Source: CAVYUC01 sp963783085 (GTDB lineage: Bacteria; Bacteroidota; Bacteroidia; Bacteroidales; Prolixibacteraceae). Taken from it: 64,000 bases of DNA. The notes beneath the pieces are model-generated. The model did no database searches, was not told where the DNA came from, and saw only the letters and a list, made by a program, of their open reading frames with translations. Of the stretch, positions 15,812-25,656 are shown piece after piece (positions within the stretch are counted from its first letter, which is position 1; each line of letters starts with the position of its first letter). The DNA is taken from the NCBI GenBank assembly GCA_963783085.1, contig CAWAMJ010000002.1:124001-188000 (forward strand), in the 5' to 3' direction. The position numbers were made by a program, and so were the translations under genes.

Positions 15812-16189
15812 TTCAGTAAAAATTGTAAAAATTTTCGAATCTGTAATTTTCCGGAATAAATAACCGTTTTGTTGTTCTTATCATCGAAACACCAGTTTAA
15901 ACGTTAAAATGAAGGTAAATATATTGTCAACTATGCAAAATGTTTATTCTCAAAACCCAAAACATAATTTTGACCCGTAAAAATAACTTTTCCGGATAAA
16001 ATGAAAACCTGTGGCAAAAAACAAAATGAATCGACCTTTACTATGTTGTCACAGCCCTTTCGGGACTGCGCTTTTAAATACGGGGGCGTTGACCCTGACA
16101 ATGATCACACTCAGACAGTCCTGAAAGGGCGAAAGGTAATAGCGCAATGCGTAAGCACTGCGAATGCCGACGCAATAACAAAATTTTCA
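15812..16189. repeat. Intergenic region with an inverted repeat
   Basis: No gene. Around 16052-16130 an imperfect palindrome pairs CAGCCCTTTCGGGACTG with CAGTCCTGAAAGGGCG. An outer pair, ACCTTTACTATG and GAAAGGTAATAG, extends it to roughly 16030-16145. It may be a dispersed palindromic repeat. It could also fold in the transcript of the peptidase gene, whose stop lies at 16190. Confidence 0.5.
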
Positions 16190-18322
16190 TTACAAATTAT
16201 CAAAAAAATAATCGCTCACTTTTTTCATCAGATGGAGCCTGTCTTTTCCCATAACGTTGTGCGGATGAGTGGGATACACAAAGAAATCGAGTTGCACGCC
16301 CTGTCTGATGGCTTCGCGCAGTAGTTTCATGCTGTGTTGCATGACCACCGTTTCATCCTGAACGCCATGAATTACAAGCAGCTTTCCTTCCAAACCGGAA
16401 ATGTGGTTAGCCATATTCGATTCTTCGTAACCTTCCGGATTTTCCTGCGGCATATCCATGTACCTTTCACCGTACATTACTTCATACATGCTCCAGTCGA
16501 CCACCGGACCGCCGGCAACGCCCACCTTAAATGTTTCCGGCTGGCGAAGCATCAAATTCAGCGTCATAAAACCGCCGTAGCTCCAGCCGTGAACGCCGAT
16601 TCGATCCGCATCAACGTATGGCAGCGATTTCAGGTACTCGATTCCCTGCATCTGATCTTCCGTCTCCAGAATTCCCAGCTGCCTGTGGACGGCTGTTTCA
16701 AATTCTCGCCCGCGGTTGCTGGTACCGCGGTTATCCATGGTAAAAGCAATGTATCCTTTCGATGCCATGTAATACTGCCACCAGCGCGCTCCGTTGAGCC
16801 AGCTTTTATCGACCAGTTGCGAATGCGGGCCGCCATACACGTAAACAATTACCGGATATTTTTTATTCGGATCGAAATCTACCGGTTTTATTAACCGGCC
16901 GGTAAGTGTATATTTTCCATCGGCCGATTTTACGGGCGCCAGCGTATTTTCACCCAACTGGTAATCTTTCAGGGGATTATCCGCTTTATGAATTGTACGC
17001 ACCAGTTTTCCTTTTGCTGAAATCAGGTCGGTTTGACCGGGAAGATTGGTTGATTCCCAATGATCGAGCAGATAACCACCTGCCGGACTGAGCATCCCGT
17101 TGTGAATTCCTTCGCCCGACGTCAGCTTTTCCATTTTTCCTGATTTGATTTCCACCCGGTAAATATGCCTTTCCAGCGGGTCTTCTTTGGTTGATTCAAT
17201 GAACACGTACTTTTCTTTTTCGTCGAAACCCACAATTTGTGTTACTTCCCAATCGCCGCTGGTAATCTGTTTGATCAGTTCGCCACTGATGTTGTATTTA
17301 TAAACATGAAACCAACCGTCTTTTCGGCTCAGGTAATAAAATTCATTTTCATTCACTGTGGAAAAACGGATCGGATGAAGCGGTTCTACGTATGTATCGC
17401 TGGTTTCTTCAAACAATGTTTTCACTTTTTCGCCGGTTTGAATATCGTAACAATTTAACTGCATGTGGTTTTGTTCGCGGTTTAGCTCGGCCATGTAAAT
17501 GTTCTTTTCATCGGGCGACCAGGCTACATTGGTGAGATAATGATCGAGCGGTTCACCGGTTTCCAGAAATACAGTTTCCCCGGATTCGATGTTGTAAATT
17601 CCCAGTGTTACATGATGGCTTTCCAATCCTGCCATCGGATATTTCACCGGCGTATATTCCGCCTCGCGCGACATGAAATCCACCAGCGGGTAGTCGTGCA
17701 CCATGGTTTCATCTTTCCGGTAGAAAGCCACATAATTTCCCTGCGGTGAAATAAAGATTCCATCGGAAATGCCAAACTCGTTCCGGTGAACCGTTTTTCC
17801 GTTTACGATTCCGTTTCCGCCGTCGGTGGTAATTTGTTTGGTTTCGCCGTTGGCAAGAGTTACATATAAATTATCATCGATGGTGTAAGCAACCAGTTTT
17901 CCTTCTTCGCTGAATTCCGAATTTTCTGCATTCTCCGGTAGTTCGATTTCCAGCGTCGTGTTTCCGTCTTCAATATCGACGATGAAATAGTTATTTCCGT
18001 ATTTTGCCAACAGTTTTTCTTGTCCGTTCCACGAATAACGGGGAAACCTGCGAAACCGGTTATTTCCTGAATTCTGCATTATTTCATTCAGCCGGTCGAG
18101 CGAAAGCAACGGTTCTTTGGTTTCATTTTTCACCGATTCAGCCCACAGCGTATCGTTTTTTACAAACGTGAAAACCCCTTCGTTTTTCCACGTTAACCCG
18201 TTTAAGGTTTCGGGCCGTAAACTATAATATCGTCCGAGAATGGCATCTTCGAGCGACATCTGTTTCTGTTGTGCAAAGAGTGAATTTGCCAGCAACAGGA
18301 AAAAAATGACTAATTTTCGCAT
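16190..18322 (-). CDS. S9 family prolyl (dipeptidyl/tripeptidyl) peptidase
   Basis: The protein has a signal peptide (MRKLVIFFLLLANSLFAQ), an eight-blade propeller region to about residue 450 and a C-terminal alpha/beta hydrolase. The catalytic Ser is in GWSYGGFM, the Asp in GVQDETV and the His in THPHNVMG, as in DPP4 and prolyl tripeptidyl peptidases. These enzymes trim proline-containing peptides in the periplasm for amino acid uptake. An open frame continues 105 bp upstream, but the start at 18322 is chosen because it puts the signal peptide at the N-terminus. Length 710 residues, normal for the family. Confidence 0.92.
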   Translation of the reverse strand: MRKLVIFFLLLANSLFAQQKQMSLEDAILGRYYSLRPETLNGLTWKNEGVFTFVKNDTLWAESVKNETKEPLLSLDRLNEIMQNSGNNRFRRFPRYSWNGQEKLLAKYGNNYFIVDIEDGNTTLEIELPENAENSEFSEEGKLVAYTIDDNLYVTLANGETKQITTDGGNGIVNGKTVHRNEFGISDGIFISPQGNYVAFYRKDETMVHDYPLVDFMSREAEYTPVKYPMAGLESHHVTLGIYNIESGETVFLETGEPLDHYLTNVAWSPDEKNIYMAELNREQNHMQLNCYDIQTGEKVKTLFEETSDTYVEPLHPIRFSTVNENEFYYLSRKDGWFHVYKYNISGELIKQITSGDWEVTQIVGFDEKEKYVFIESTKEDPLERHIYRVEIKSGKMEKLTSGEGIHNGMLSPAGGYLLDHWESTNLPGQTDLISAKGKLVRTIHKADNPLKDYQLGENTLAPVKSADGKYTLTGRLIKPVDFDPNKKYPVIVYVYGGPHSQLVDKSWLNGARWWQYYMASKGYIAFTMDNRGTSNRGREFETAVHRQLGILETEDQMQGIEYLKSLPYVDADRIGVHGWSYGGFMTLNLMLRQPETFKVGVAGGPVVDWSMYEVMYGERYMDMPQENPEGYEESNMANHISGLEGKLLVIHGVQDETVVMQHSMKLLREAIRQGVQLDFFVYPTHPHNVMGKDRLHLMKKVSDYFFDNL

Positions 18323-18468
18323 GGTTTCAATTTTAAAGCTGCGAAAATAATGGAACTGCAGGTTGAAAAAAAGAATATTGTTCAGAAAAATGCCTGTGAA
18401 AGGGATGAACGAAAAGCAGGCGTTCACATTCGTTGTTAATATTCAGTTAAAAAACTAAAACCAATAAG

Positions 18469-19899
18469 ATGAAAGTTCTTTTAACCGGCGTAACCGGATA
18501 TGTAGGGAAACGACTGCTTCCGGTGCTTATTGAGAAAGGGCACCGGGTGGTGTGTTGCATTCGCGAAAAAAGGAGGCTCGCCATTCACGAAAACCTGCTC
18601 AGCAAAATAGAAGTTGTTGAAATTGATTTTTTAAAAGAGCCTGATTTTGAAAAGATTCCCAAAGATATTGATGCAGCGTACTACCTCATCCATTCGATGG
18701 CTACATCGTCGGAAAAATTCGACTTGCTGGAATCGAAAGCTGCTGAAAACTTCAGGATTCTGATAGAAGCAACCAACGTGAGACAAGTGGTATTTCTAAG
18801 CGGAATTACCAACGAATACAAGCTTTCGAGGCACCTCGCTTCGCGGAAAAAAGTGGAAAGCATTTTAAAAAGCGATCATTATGCGCTAACGGTTTTGCGC
18901 GCCGGTATTATTGTCGGCTCGGGCAGTGCGTCTTTCGAGATCATCCGCGATATTGTTGAAAAATTACCGGTAATGATTACGCCAACATGGGTGCTCACCA
19001 AAGCACAGCCCATTGCCATCAGGGATGTTATGAATTACCTCGCCGGGGTTTTGGGCCACGATCGCTGCCTGAATAAAACCTTCGACATTGGCGGGCCCGA
19101 AATCCTAACTTACCGTGATATGATGATGCAGTACGCACAAATCCGGAAACTGAAACGAAGTTTGTACACCACGCCGCTTATTTCGCCGAAAATCTCGTCG
19201 TACTGGTTGTTTTTAATTACTTCAGTGTCGTATAAACTGGCGAAAAGTCTGGTGGAGAGTATGAAAACGGAAGTAGTCTGCAAAAACAACGAACTGGAAG
19301 AAATCCTCAATGTTCAGCCGATTACCTATGAACGGGCGTTAAAAAATGCTTTTCTGAAAATAAGGCAGGACCTGGTTTTAAGCAGTTGGAAAGATTCCAT
19401 TATCAGCAGCAGCCTGGGGCTTTCGCTTTCCGATTTTATTGAGGTGCCGCAATTCGGCTGTTTCAAAAACGTTAAAAGAATAAAAGTGGACGATCCGCAG
19501 CGGGTATTGCAAAACATTTGGACCATCGGTGGAAAAAAAGGTTACTATTATGCCAACTGGATGTGGAAAATCCGGGGTTTTTTCGATCGCATTGTTGGTG
19601 GGGTCGGATTGATGCGCGGCCGCACTTCGCCGCGGGAAATCAGCGTTGGCGATGCACTCGATTTTTGGCGCGTATTGTATGCCAGCCGCGAAAAAAAGCG
19701 CCTGCTCCTGTTTGCCGAAATGAAACTTCCCGGCGAAGCATGGCTTGAATTCAAAATAGATGACAACAACATTCTGCACCAAACGGCTACATTCCGGCCC
19801 CGCGGGGTTTGGGGCAGACTTTACTGGATTGCTACTTCGCCTTTCCATTATTTTATATTTGGCGGAATGGTGAAAAATCTGGCTTTGAACAACGATTAA
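18469..19899 (+). CDS. NAD(P)-binding SDR protein with DUF2867 domain
   Basis: The 476-residue protein begins with a Rossmann motif (LLTGVTGYVGKRLLP, glycines at 7, 10 and 13) of the extended-SDR/NmrA type. Its C-terminal half (about 330-476; GGKKGYYYANWMWKIRG) matches DUF2867. This two-domain layout is found across bacteria; substrates are not established, although the N-half resembles NDUFA9-like and epimerase proteins. It is divergent from the S9 peptidase and stands as a single gene. Confidence 0.85.
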   Translation: MKVLLTGVTGYVGKRLLPVLIEKGHRVVCCIREKRRLAIHENLLSKIEVVEIDFLKEPDFEKIPKDIDAAYYLIHSMATSSEKFDLLESKAAENFRILIEATNVRQVVFLSGITNEYKLSRHLASRKKVESILKSDHYALTVLRAGIIVGSGSASFEIIRDIVEKLPVMITPTWVLTKAQPIAIRDVMNYLAGVLGHDRCLNKTFDIGGPEILTYRDMMMQYAQIRKLKRSLYTTPLISPKISSYWLFLITSVSYKLAKSLVESMKTEVVCKNNELEEILNVQPITYERALKNAFLKIRQDLVLSSWKDSIISSSLGLSLSDFIEVPQFGCFKNVKRIKVDDPQRVLQNIWTIGGKKGYYYANWMWKIRGFFDRIVGGVGLMRGRTSPREISVGDALDFWRVLYASREKKRLLLFAEMKLPGEAWLEFKIDDNNILHQTATFRPRGVWGRLYWIATSPFHYFIFGGMVKNLALNND

Positions 19900-19930
19900 T
19901 GCAATCCTGTTGCTATCACAGTAAAAAAAG

Positions 19931-19938
19931 TACTTTTG
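19931..19938 (+). promoter_or_regulatory. Promoter of the MFS gene
   Basis: TACTTTTG fits the Bacteroidota -7 consensus, with TTG about 18 bp upstream. The ATG at 19958 follows 19 bp later. Confidence 0.5.
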
Positions 19939-19957
19939 TACCTTCAAACAAAAATTG

Positions 19958-21103
19958 ATGCATAGAAAAAATCTGACTGTCATTTTTTTAATTACACTGA
20001 TGGCCGTAATGGGTGTTGCAAGTTTAACGCCTGCTTTTCCTTCCATCCAGGAACATTTTGGAATTTCGCCTGCCCAGGTAACGTTATTGATTACAATGTT
20101 TACACTTCCGGGAATGATTCTAACGCCTGTTGTTGGAATACTTGCTGACCGGATAGGGCGAAAAGTCATTTTGCTGCCTTCGTTGTTCCTGTTTGGAATT
20201 GCCGGTTCAGCCTGTTTTTTAACCAATAACTGGACGATACTGCTTATTCTCCGCTTTATTGCAGGTATCGGGGCTGCTTCTCTCGGGTCGTTAAACGTGA
20301 CACTCATCGGCGATTTATTTTCCGGGGAAAAACGGGGAGCTGTAATGGGCTACAATGCCAGTATCCTAAGCATCGGAACAGCCATGTACCCGGCCATTGG
20401 CGGAGCGTTGGCACTGGCCGGCTGGCAGTTTCCTTTTCTGTTGCCGCTGCTGGCAATTCCAACCGGATTAATGGTTATTTCCTGGTTAAAAAATCCGGAG
20501 CCAACCGAAAAACAAAACATCAGGGAATATCTTCACAAAACCTGGAAAAACATCAACAAAAAAACCGTTTGGGGATTGTTTGTGGTTAACATACTGATTT
20601 TTGTGGTGCTTTATGGCGCTTATCTTTCCTATATCCCGCAATTGATGAAAGAACGCCTGCAGGCTTCGTCGCTTCATATTGGAATTTTCATGTCGGCAAT
20701 TTCTGTAATAACAGCCATTGTTTCGGCGCAGAAAAAAAACATTAACCGCCGGTTGAAAATCAAAACACAACTGAACATCAGCATCATTTTCTATATTATT
20801 GCCATGATTTTGTTTGCTTTTGCTTACCACTGGTGGCAACTGGCTTTTCCGTTGTTGTTTTTTGGAATTGCGCAGGGAATGATAATTCCGGGAATACAAA
20901 CTCTGCTCGTAGGATTTGCACCACTGAATGAACGGGCTGGTTTTATGTCGATTAACGGCATGGTACTGCGCACCGGACAAACCACCGGACCGCTGATTAT
21001 AGCTTTGTTTTATGCACTTGGCGGAACCACCGTTGCATTTATCGGCGGCGCAATTGTATCGGTAATCATGTTAATCGTTTCATTATTAATGGTAAAAGTG
21101 TAA
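19958..21103 (+). CDS. Major facilitator superfamily transporter
   Basis: This 381-residue membrane protein has about 12 hydrophobic helices, the MFS motif A variant GILADRIGRK after helix 2 and a RFIAGIGAASLGS helix. It resembles drug/metabolite efflux proteins of the Bcr/CflA and YceL type, but the substrate cannot be read from sequence. The ATG at 19958 is used; a TTG one codon upstream is less likely. Its stop is followed by a strong hairpin at 21142. Confidence 0.88.
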   Translation: MHRKNLTVIFLITLMAVMGVASLTPAFPSIQEHFGISPAQVTLLITMFTLPGMILTPVVGILADRIGRKVILLPSLFLFGIAGSACFLTNNWTILLILRFIAGIGAASLGSLNVTLIGDLFSGEKRGAVMGYNASILSIGTAMYPAIGGALALAGWQFPFLLPLLAIPTGLMVISWLKNPEPTEKQNIREYLHKTWKNINKKTVWGLFVVNILIFVVLYGAYLSYIPQLMKERLQASSLHIGIFMSAISVITAIVSAQKKNINRRLKIKTQLNISIIFYIIAMILFAFAYHWWQLAFPLLFFGIAQGMIIPGIQTLLVGFAPLNERAGFMSINGMVLRTGQTTGPLIIALFYALGGTTVAFIGGAIVSVIMLIVSLLMVKV

Positions 21104-21141
21104 ATCTTTTTATAGCTGGGAAAAACCGCACAACGGGTTCT

Positions 21142-21180
21142 GCCGGAAATCAGCGGTTTGGAATCCGCTGCATTTCCGGC
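21142..21180. terminator. Bidirectional hairpin between convergent genes
   Basis: GCCGGAAAT and CAGCGG pair with CCGCTG and TTTCCGGC, with an 8-base loop. It lies between the ends of the MFS gene (+) and the vWA gene (-). There is no long T run, so it may be a weak or structural terminator. Confidence 0.55.
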
Positions 21181-21188
21181 TAAATCAT

Positions 21189-23042
21189 TTATTCTTCAAC
21201 CCGAAAAAACAAGTCATTGGTGGTTTTTACCAATTGGATAAATTCAGCACGGTAACCTTCTTCGTCGTTTCCTTTTGCGTTTTTTGCCAAATCCAGTACA
21301 GATTCGATAGTTGCATTTCCCATGAACTGCGATCCCCGAATCAACATGCCAAAAGAAGCTACGGCAGCAGAAAACCGGAAATTGTCGGATGTGTTTCGCC
21401 ACAACTTGTTTTCTACCGGCTGTTCCAGCAAACGGCTTGTTTTCCCGTCGGGCAGCTTGTACCGGATTTTTATGGTCAACAATTCACCGGGATGTCTGCC
21501 GCTGTTTGGTTTTGTTTGCTGATATTTCAATTCATCCACCGCAGGAGCTTCCTCATCCGAACCGGCAGGAATGATTTCAAACAGCGCAGTCACCGTATGC
21601 CCCGCTCCCATTTCCCCGGCATCTTTGGTATCGTCATTGAAATCTTCTTCGTTCAGCAGGCGGTTTTCATAACCAATCAACCGGTAAGCTTTTACATTCT
21701 GCGGGTTGAATTCCAACTGAAATTTTACATCTTTTGCAATGGTGAACAATGTTCCGCCGAATTCGGTAATAAATACTTTCCTGGCTTCCTGAATATTGTC
21801 GATGTATGAATAATTGCCGTTGCCTTTATCGGCAATAGCTTCCATTTTATCGTCTTTGATGTTTCCCATTCCAAAACCCAGCACTGTCAGGAAAATGCCG
21901 TTTTCGCGCTCTTTTTCCACCAGGCGCTCCATTTCCGAGGTACTGGAAACTCCCACATTAAAATCGCCATCGGTAGCCAGAATGATACGGTTGTTGCCGC
22001 CTTCCGCGAAATTTTCCCCGGCAATTTTATACGCCAGTTTCAGTCCTTCACCGCCTGCCGTTGAACCTCCCGCTGAAAGATTTTCCAATGCACCCAGAAT
22101 TTTCATTTTTTCATCGCCGGAAGTTGGATCCAACACTTTTCCCGCTGCACCTGCATAAACCACAATCGAAACTTTGTCTTGCGGACGAAGTTCATTTACC
22201 AGCATTTTAAACGCCCGTTTCAACAACGGTAGTTTATTGGGCGCGCCCATCGAACCCGAAACGTCAATCAGGAAAACCAGGTTCGACGGCGGCAGGTTTT
22301 CATTGTCCATACTTTTTCCTTTCAACCCCACATGCAACAGGTAATGACTTGCGTTCCACGGGCATTCGCCCAATTCGGTTGTAACGCTGAAAGGATGTTC
22401 GTTTACCGGCTCCGGATAATCATAATCGAAATAATTGATCATTTCTTCCACGCGCACTGCGTCCACCGGCGGCAATTCCCCCATGTTGATAAATCGTCTG
22501 ACATTGGAATACGATGCATTATCCACATCGATGGAAAATGTGGAAAGCGGATTTGATGTTGCGTTTCTGAACCCGTTTTCATGAATGGTTGCATAATTTT
22601 CGGTATTCCAGTCCCGGGCAGGCAAAAATCCGGACATTCCATTTGCACCTGCCGCAACCGATTTTTGACTCACGCCGCGGATCATCATGGGTGTGGCATC
22701 GAATTGAATTTCCCTGTCTTCCATCGCCTGCACGTTTACATTCGGAATGCTTTTGGGTTCCAATACCACATCGAAACGACTGGCGCCGGCCCCTTTCTGC
22801 GTCAGCGGCTTATAATCGTCGTGAATAAAATAAAGCACGGTATCGGTTTCCGGAATTTCAAATAAATACCAGCCCTTCTTATCGGTGAAAGTTTTCGAAA
22901 ATTTTTCCTGCGAGGTTACCTTCACTTGTTCCACAGGCTGCCCAAAACTGTTTTTCACGTATCCGTAAACCGTCCGAAGCGACTGTGCCTGAGCGGAAAC
23001 TGCTGCTGAAATGATGAATAAAAAAGTGATTATTGTTTTCAT
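21189..23042 (-). CDS. von Willebrand factor A protein, YfbK-like, with carboxypeptidase-regulatory domain
   Basis: A signal peptide (FLFIISAAVSAQAQ) is followed by a CarboxypepD_reg-like beta-sandwich (about 22-95), a vWF-A N-terminal region, a vWA domain with MIDAS motif DVSGSMG and ATDGDFNVG, and a C-terminal DUF3520-like domain. The length of 617 residues is typical of Bacteroidota YfbK-like proteins. They are exported and bind metal, but their role is not known. The gene is divergent from an ECF sigma and anti-sigma pair, a common pairing in this phylum that suggests control by them. Confidence 0.9.
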   Translation of the reverse strand: MKTIITFLFIISAAVSAQAQSLRTVYGYVKNSFGQPVEQVKVTSQEKFSKTFTDKKGWYLFEIPETDTVLYFIHDDYKPLTQKGAGASRFDVVLEPKSIPNVNVQAMEDREIQFDATPMMIRGVSQKSVAAGANGMSGFLPARDWNTENYATIHENGFRNATSNPLSTFSIDVDNASYSNVRRFINMGELPPVDAVRVEEMINYFDYDYPEPVNEHPFSVTTELGECPWNASHYLLHVGLKGKSMDNENLPPSNLVFLIDVSGSMGAPNKLPLLKRAFKMLVNELRPQDKVSIVVYAGAAGKVLDPTSGDEKMKILGALENLSAGGSTAGGEGLKLAYKIAGENFAEGGNNRIILATDGDFNVGVSSTSEMERLVEKERENGIFLTVLGFGMGNIKDDKMEAIADKGNGNYSYIDNIQEARKVFITEFGGTLFTIAKDVKFQLEFNPQNVKAYRLIGYENRLLNEEDFNDDTKDAGEMGAGHTVTALFEIIPAGSDEEAPAVDELKYQQTKPNSGRHPGELLTIKIRYKLPDGKTSRLLEQPVENKLWRNTSDNFRFSAAVASFGMLIRGSQFMGNATIESVLDLAKNAKGNDEEGYRAEFIQLVKTTNDLFFRVEE

Positions 23043-23151
23043 CTCAATAAATTTTTAAATTGATTTCAGTAACAGGATGCAACGAACCTGGGAATTCCAT
23101 AAAAAATAAACCGGAAATCTTTTCTTACTTTTATGTTGAATTAAATAAATC

Positions 23152-23736
23152 ATGCAACTCGCACCAATCCATCGAAAAAAAAAGGAAAAGACTGATAAAG
23201 AACTTTTGGCTGCTTATTGTGCAACCCGCAATACCGAAATCTTGGGTGAACTGTTTTCGCGATACATGCACCTGGTGTTCGGCGTTTGCCTGAAATATCT
23301 TAAAGATCGCGAAAAATCGAAAGACGCGGTCAGTCAGATTTATGAGAAAATTCAGCTGGAACTAAGTAAACACGAGGTACAGAATTTTAAAAGCTGGCTT
23401 TATGTAGTCACAAAGAATCATTGTTTGATGGAATTACGTAAAATAAAACCGGGCAAAACAATTTTAATTTCGAATGACGAAGAGTTGGATGTTTTTATGG
23501 AAAACGAGCCTGAATTGCATCCTGTTGACAGAGGCCCCGATGAACTGCGGGAACAGGCGCTGCAGAAGTGCATTGAAAAGTTAAAAGATGAACAAAAAAC
23601 CTGCATCCACCTTTTTTATTTTGAAAGCAAAAGTTATCGTGAAATTGCTAAAAAGATGAATTTGAATGAAAAGAAGGTGAAGAGTTTTATTCAGAACGGA
23701 AAACGCAACCTGAAAATTTGTCTGGAAACAAAATGA
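23152..23736 (+). CDS. ECF-type RNA polymerase sigma factor
   Basis: The 194-residue protein has sigma region 2 (about 30-95; LFSRYMHLVFGVCLKYLKDR) and region 4 (about 135-190; IHLFYFESKSYREIAKKMNL). It directs RNA polymerase to a small regulon. The next gene overlaps its stop by 4 bp (ATGA) and encodes a membrane protein that probably acts as its anti-sigma factor. The vWA gene opposite is a likely target. Confidence 0.88.
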   Translation: MQLAPIHRKKKEKTDKELLAAYCATRNTEILGELFSRYMHLVFGVCLKYLKDREKSKDAVSQIYEKIQLELSKHEVQNFKSWLYVVTKNHCLMELRKIKPGKTILISNDEELDVFMENEPELHPVDRGPDELREQALQKCIEKLKDEQKTCIHLFYFESKSYREIAKKMNLNEKKVKSFIQNGKRNLKICLETK

Positions 23737-24839
23737 AGAGCACAAATAAACATATTAATAAAGAAAATATTCGCAGGTACCTCGAAAACCGGATGACGGA
23801 AGCGGAGCGAAACCGTTTCGAGCGCGAACTGCAAAAAAACCCTTTCGAGGCGGAAGCGCTGGAAGGTTTCGAAAATATACCGACGGGAGAATTGGAAAAA
23901 GACCTGAAAACAATAAGCGCGCGAATTCAGAACCATAAACGCAAAACAGTTTACAGATACTGGCCTGTTGCCGCATCGTTTCTGTTGCTGATTGCGGCAG
24001 GTTGGTTCTGGTTTCAATTTAATAAAAATGAAGTTCCTCCTAAAGTGGCTGAACTGAAACAACAACCGGAACAGTTTGAAATTAACGAAAAACAGGTGTT
24101 GGTTGAAAAAGATTCGGGCGGCAAAAAAAATTCGGCTTATCGCGAAAAACCCGAAACAAATCAACAGGCGGTTCAACCATACGAAAATAAACCGGTGATT
24201 TCAGCGCCCAAACAGGAAAGGTTAATGGCTGTTTCAAAACAATCGGCCGCTACAGAAAACAAAACAACAATAGCAGGCGCCAGTCAAAAATCAGCTTCCG
24301 ACACTAATTTAAACGACGAAGAAGAATTGATTGCCATATTGAACAACGATACATCAACAGGTACAATTCCTGAAAAAGTGAATATTGGCCGCGTAGTTGC
24401 CGGCAGGGCAGCTTTTAAAGCGGACGAAGACGCTGTATTCCCCGATTCATTTAAAAATGTTCCGGTTCAGGAGCGTGAAGCAGTTCAGGTGGCAAAAGGA
24501 GTCGCCGTGCAGGACCAGGTTGAAAAACAAACGCCGGAACATCTGCAGGATTTAAAAGCACATCCGGAAGGCGGGATGCCGGAATTCGAACAATACCTGA
24601 AAAAAGAAGCTGTTTTGCCGGATGCATTTCGCAGCAGAAAAGCAACTGTGAAATTGTTGCTGTTCATCGATAAAGAAGGGACCATTACTGACATTCAAAA
24701 CCGAAACGGAGCGGATTCCGTTCTGGTAGAAAAAGCAAAAAAAATCATTGAAAATGGCCCGGCGTGGAATCCTCAAATCGTTAACGGGCAAAAGATACCG
24801 TCGGAAATCAAATTAAAAATCGTTTTCTCAAAACCATAA
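23733..24839 (+). CDS. Anti-sigma-like membrane protein with TonB-type C-terminus
   Basis: The 368-residue protein has a cytoplasmic N-terminus with a zinc-finger-less anti-sigma-like helix set (ENIRRYLENRMTEAERNRFE), one transmembrane helix (about residues 76-94; VAASFLLLIAAGWFWF), a long low-complexity periplasmic linker and a TonB C-terminal-like domain (about 275-368; VKLLLFIDKEGTITDI). Such fusions couple envelope signals to an ECF sigma. The start at 23733 overlaps the sigma stop, so the two are translationally coupled; the frame is also open through a TTG 15 bp upstream, which is less likely. Confidence 0.8.
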   Translation: MKSTNKHINKENIRRYLENRMTEAERNRFERELQKNPFEAEALEGFENIPTGELEKDLKTISARIQNHKRKTVYRYWPVAASFLLLIAAGWFWFQFNKNEVPPKVAELKQQPEQFEINEKQVLVEKDSGGKKNSAYREKPETNQQAVQPYENKPVISAPKQERLMAVSKQSAATENKTTIAGASQKSASDTNLNDEEELIAILNNDTSTGTIPEKVNIGRVVAGRAAFKADEDAVFPDSFKNVPVQEREAVQVAKGVAVQDQVEKQTPEHLQDLKAHPEGGMPEFEQYLKKEAVLPDAFRSRKATVKLLLFIDKEGTITDIQNRNGADSVLVEKAKKIIENGPAWNPQIVNGQKIPSEIKLKIVFSKP

Positions 24840-24844
24840 TTTTG

Positions 24845-24893
24845 TTAAAACATCCATTTAACAATTTAACATTTTAACATTTTAACATTTTAC
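24845..24893. repeat. AT-rich AACATTTT short tandem repeat before the SDR gene
   Basis: Units AACAATTT and AACATTTTA repeat about five times directly in front of the start codon at 24897. This may be an upstream promoter or leader element; no -7 box is clear. Confidence 0.4.
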
Positions 24894-24896
24894 AAC

Positions 24897-25646
24897 ATGA
24901 ACAAAAATATAATCGTTACCGGCGGCGCACAGGGAATCGGGAAAATCGTCACGCAGGAACTTTTAAAGGCAGGTTACGCGGTATCGGTTTTTGAAAAAGA
25001 CAACGAAGCCATTGAAGAATTCCGGGAAGAGATTCATTCGAAAGAAATCGCCTTTTTCGCGACCGATGTTTCGAATGAAAAAAATGTCCGGCAATCGATA
25101 GAAGCATCGGGCGAAAAGTTTGGAAATATCAGCGGATTAATCAATAACGCCGGCATTATGATCCGGAAACCGGTTGCGGAACTTACCCTGGAAGAATGGA
25201 ACCAGGTTATCGGAACGAACCTTACCAGCGCGTTTTTATGCGCGAAATACGCTGCTCCGTTTTTAAAGAAGTCGAACGGAAGTATCATCAACATCAGTTC
25301 TACGCGCGCGCTGCAATCGGAAGCCGACACCGAATCGTATTCAGCCAGCAAAGGCGGCATTCTTGCGCTCACCCACGCTTTGGCGGTAAGCCTCGGACCC
25401 GACATCAAGGTCAATTGCATCAGCCCCGGCTGGATCGACGTTTCGGCGGTAAAAAAGAAATCGGAAGCAAACCAGACTGATTTACGCGAAGTCGACCATA
25501 AACAACATCCGGCAGGCCGCGTGGGAAAAGCAGAAGATATTGCCAACATGGTGCTTTTTCTGCTGAATCCGGAAAACAGTTTCATCATCGGACAAAATTT
25601 TATCGTTGACGGCGGGATGACAAGGAAAATGATTTATGCACATTAA
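24897..25646 (+). CDS. Short-chain dehydrogenase/reductase
   Basis: A classical SDR of 249 residues: cofactor motif TGGAQGIG (8-15), NNAG (near 84-87), catalytic Ser in NISSTRA, and YSASK with the Tyr-Lys pair near 143-147. The C-terminus FIIGQNFIVDGGMTRKM is typical of glucose/3-oxoacyl-type reductases. The substrate is not predictable. It overlaps the following phosphoesterase frame and probably shares its transcript. Confidence 0.9.
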   Translation: MNKNIIVTGGAQGIGKIVTQELLKAGYAVSVFEKDNEAIEEFREEIHSKEIAFFATDVSNEKNVRQSIEASGEKFGNISGLINNAGIMIRKPVAELTLEEWNQVIGTNLTSAFLCAKYAAPFLKKSNGSIINISSTRALQSEADTESYSASKGGILALTHALAVSLGPDIKVNCISPGWIDVSAVKKKSEANQTDLREVDHKQHPAGRVGKAEDIANMVLFLLNPENSFIIGQNFIVDGGMTRKMIYAH

Positions 25647-25656
25647 TTTATTGAAA

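Noticed and set aside
16001..16324. 107-residue plus-strand frame before the S9 peptidase
   Set aside because: It spans a palindromic repeat and the antisense of the peptidase end; no family similarity.
18322..18427. 35-residue N-terminal extension of the S9 peptidase
   Set aside because: It would place the clear signal peptide in the interior of the protein; the start at 18322 is better.
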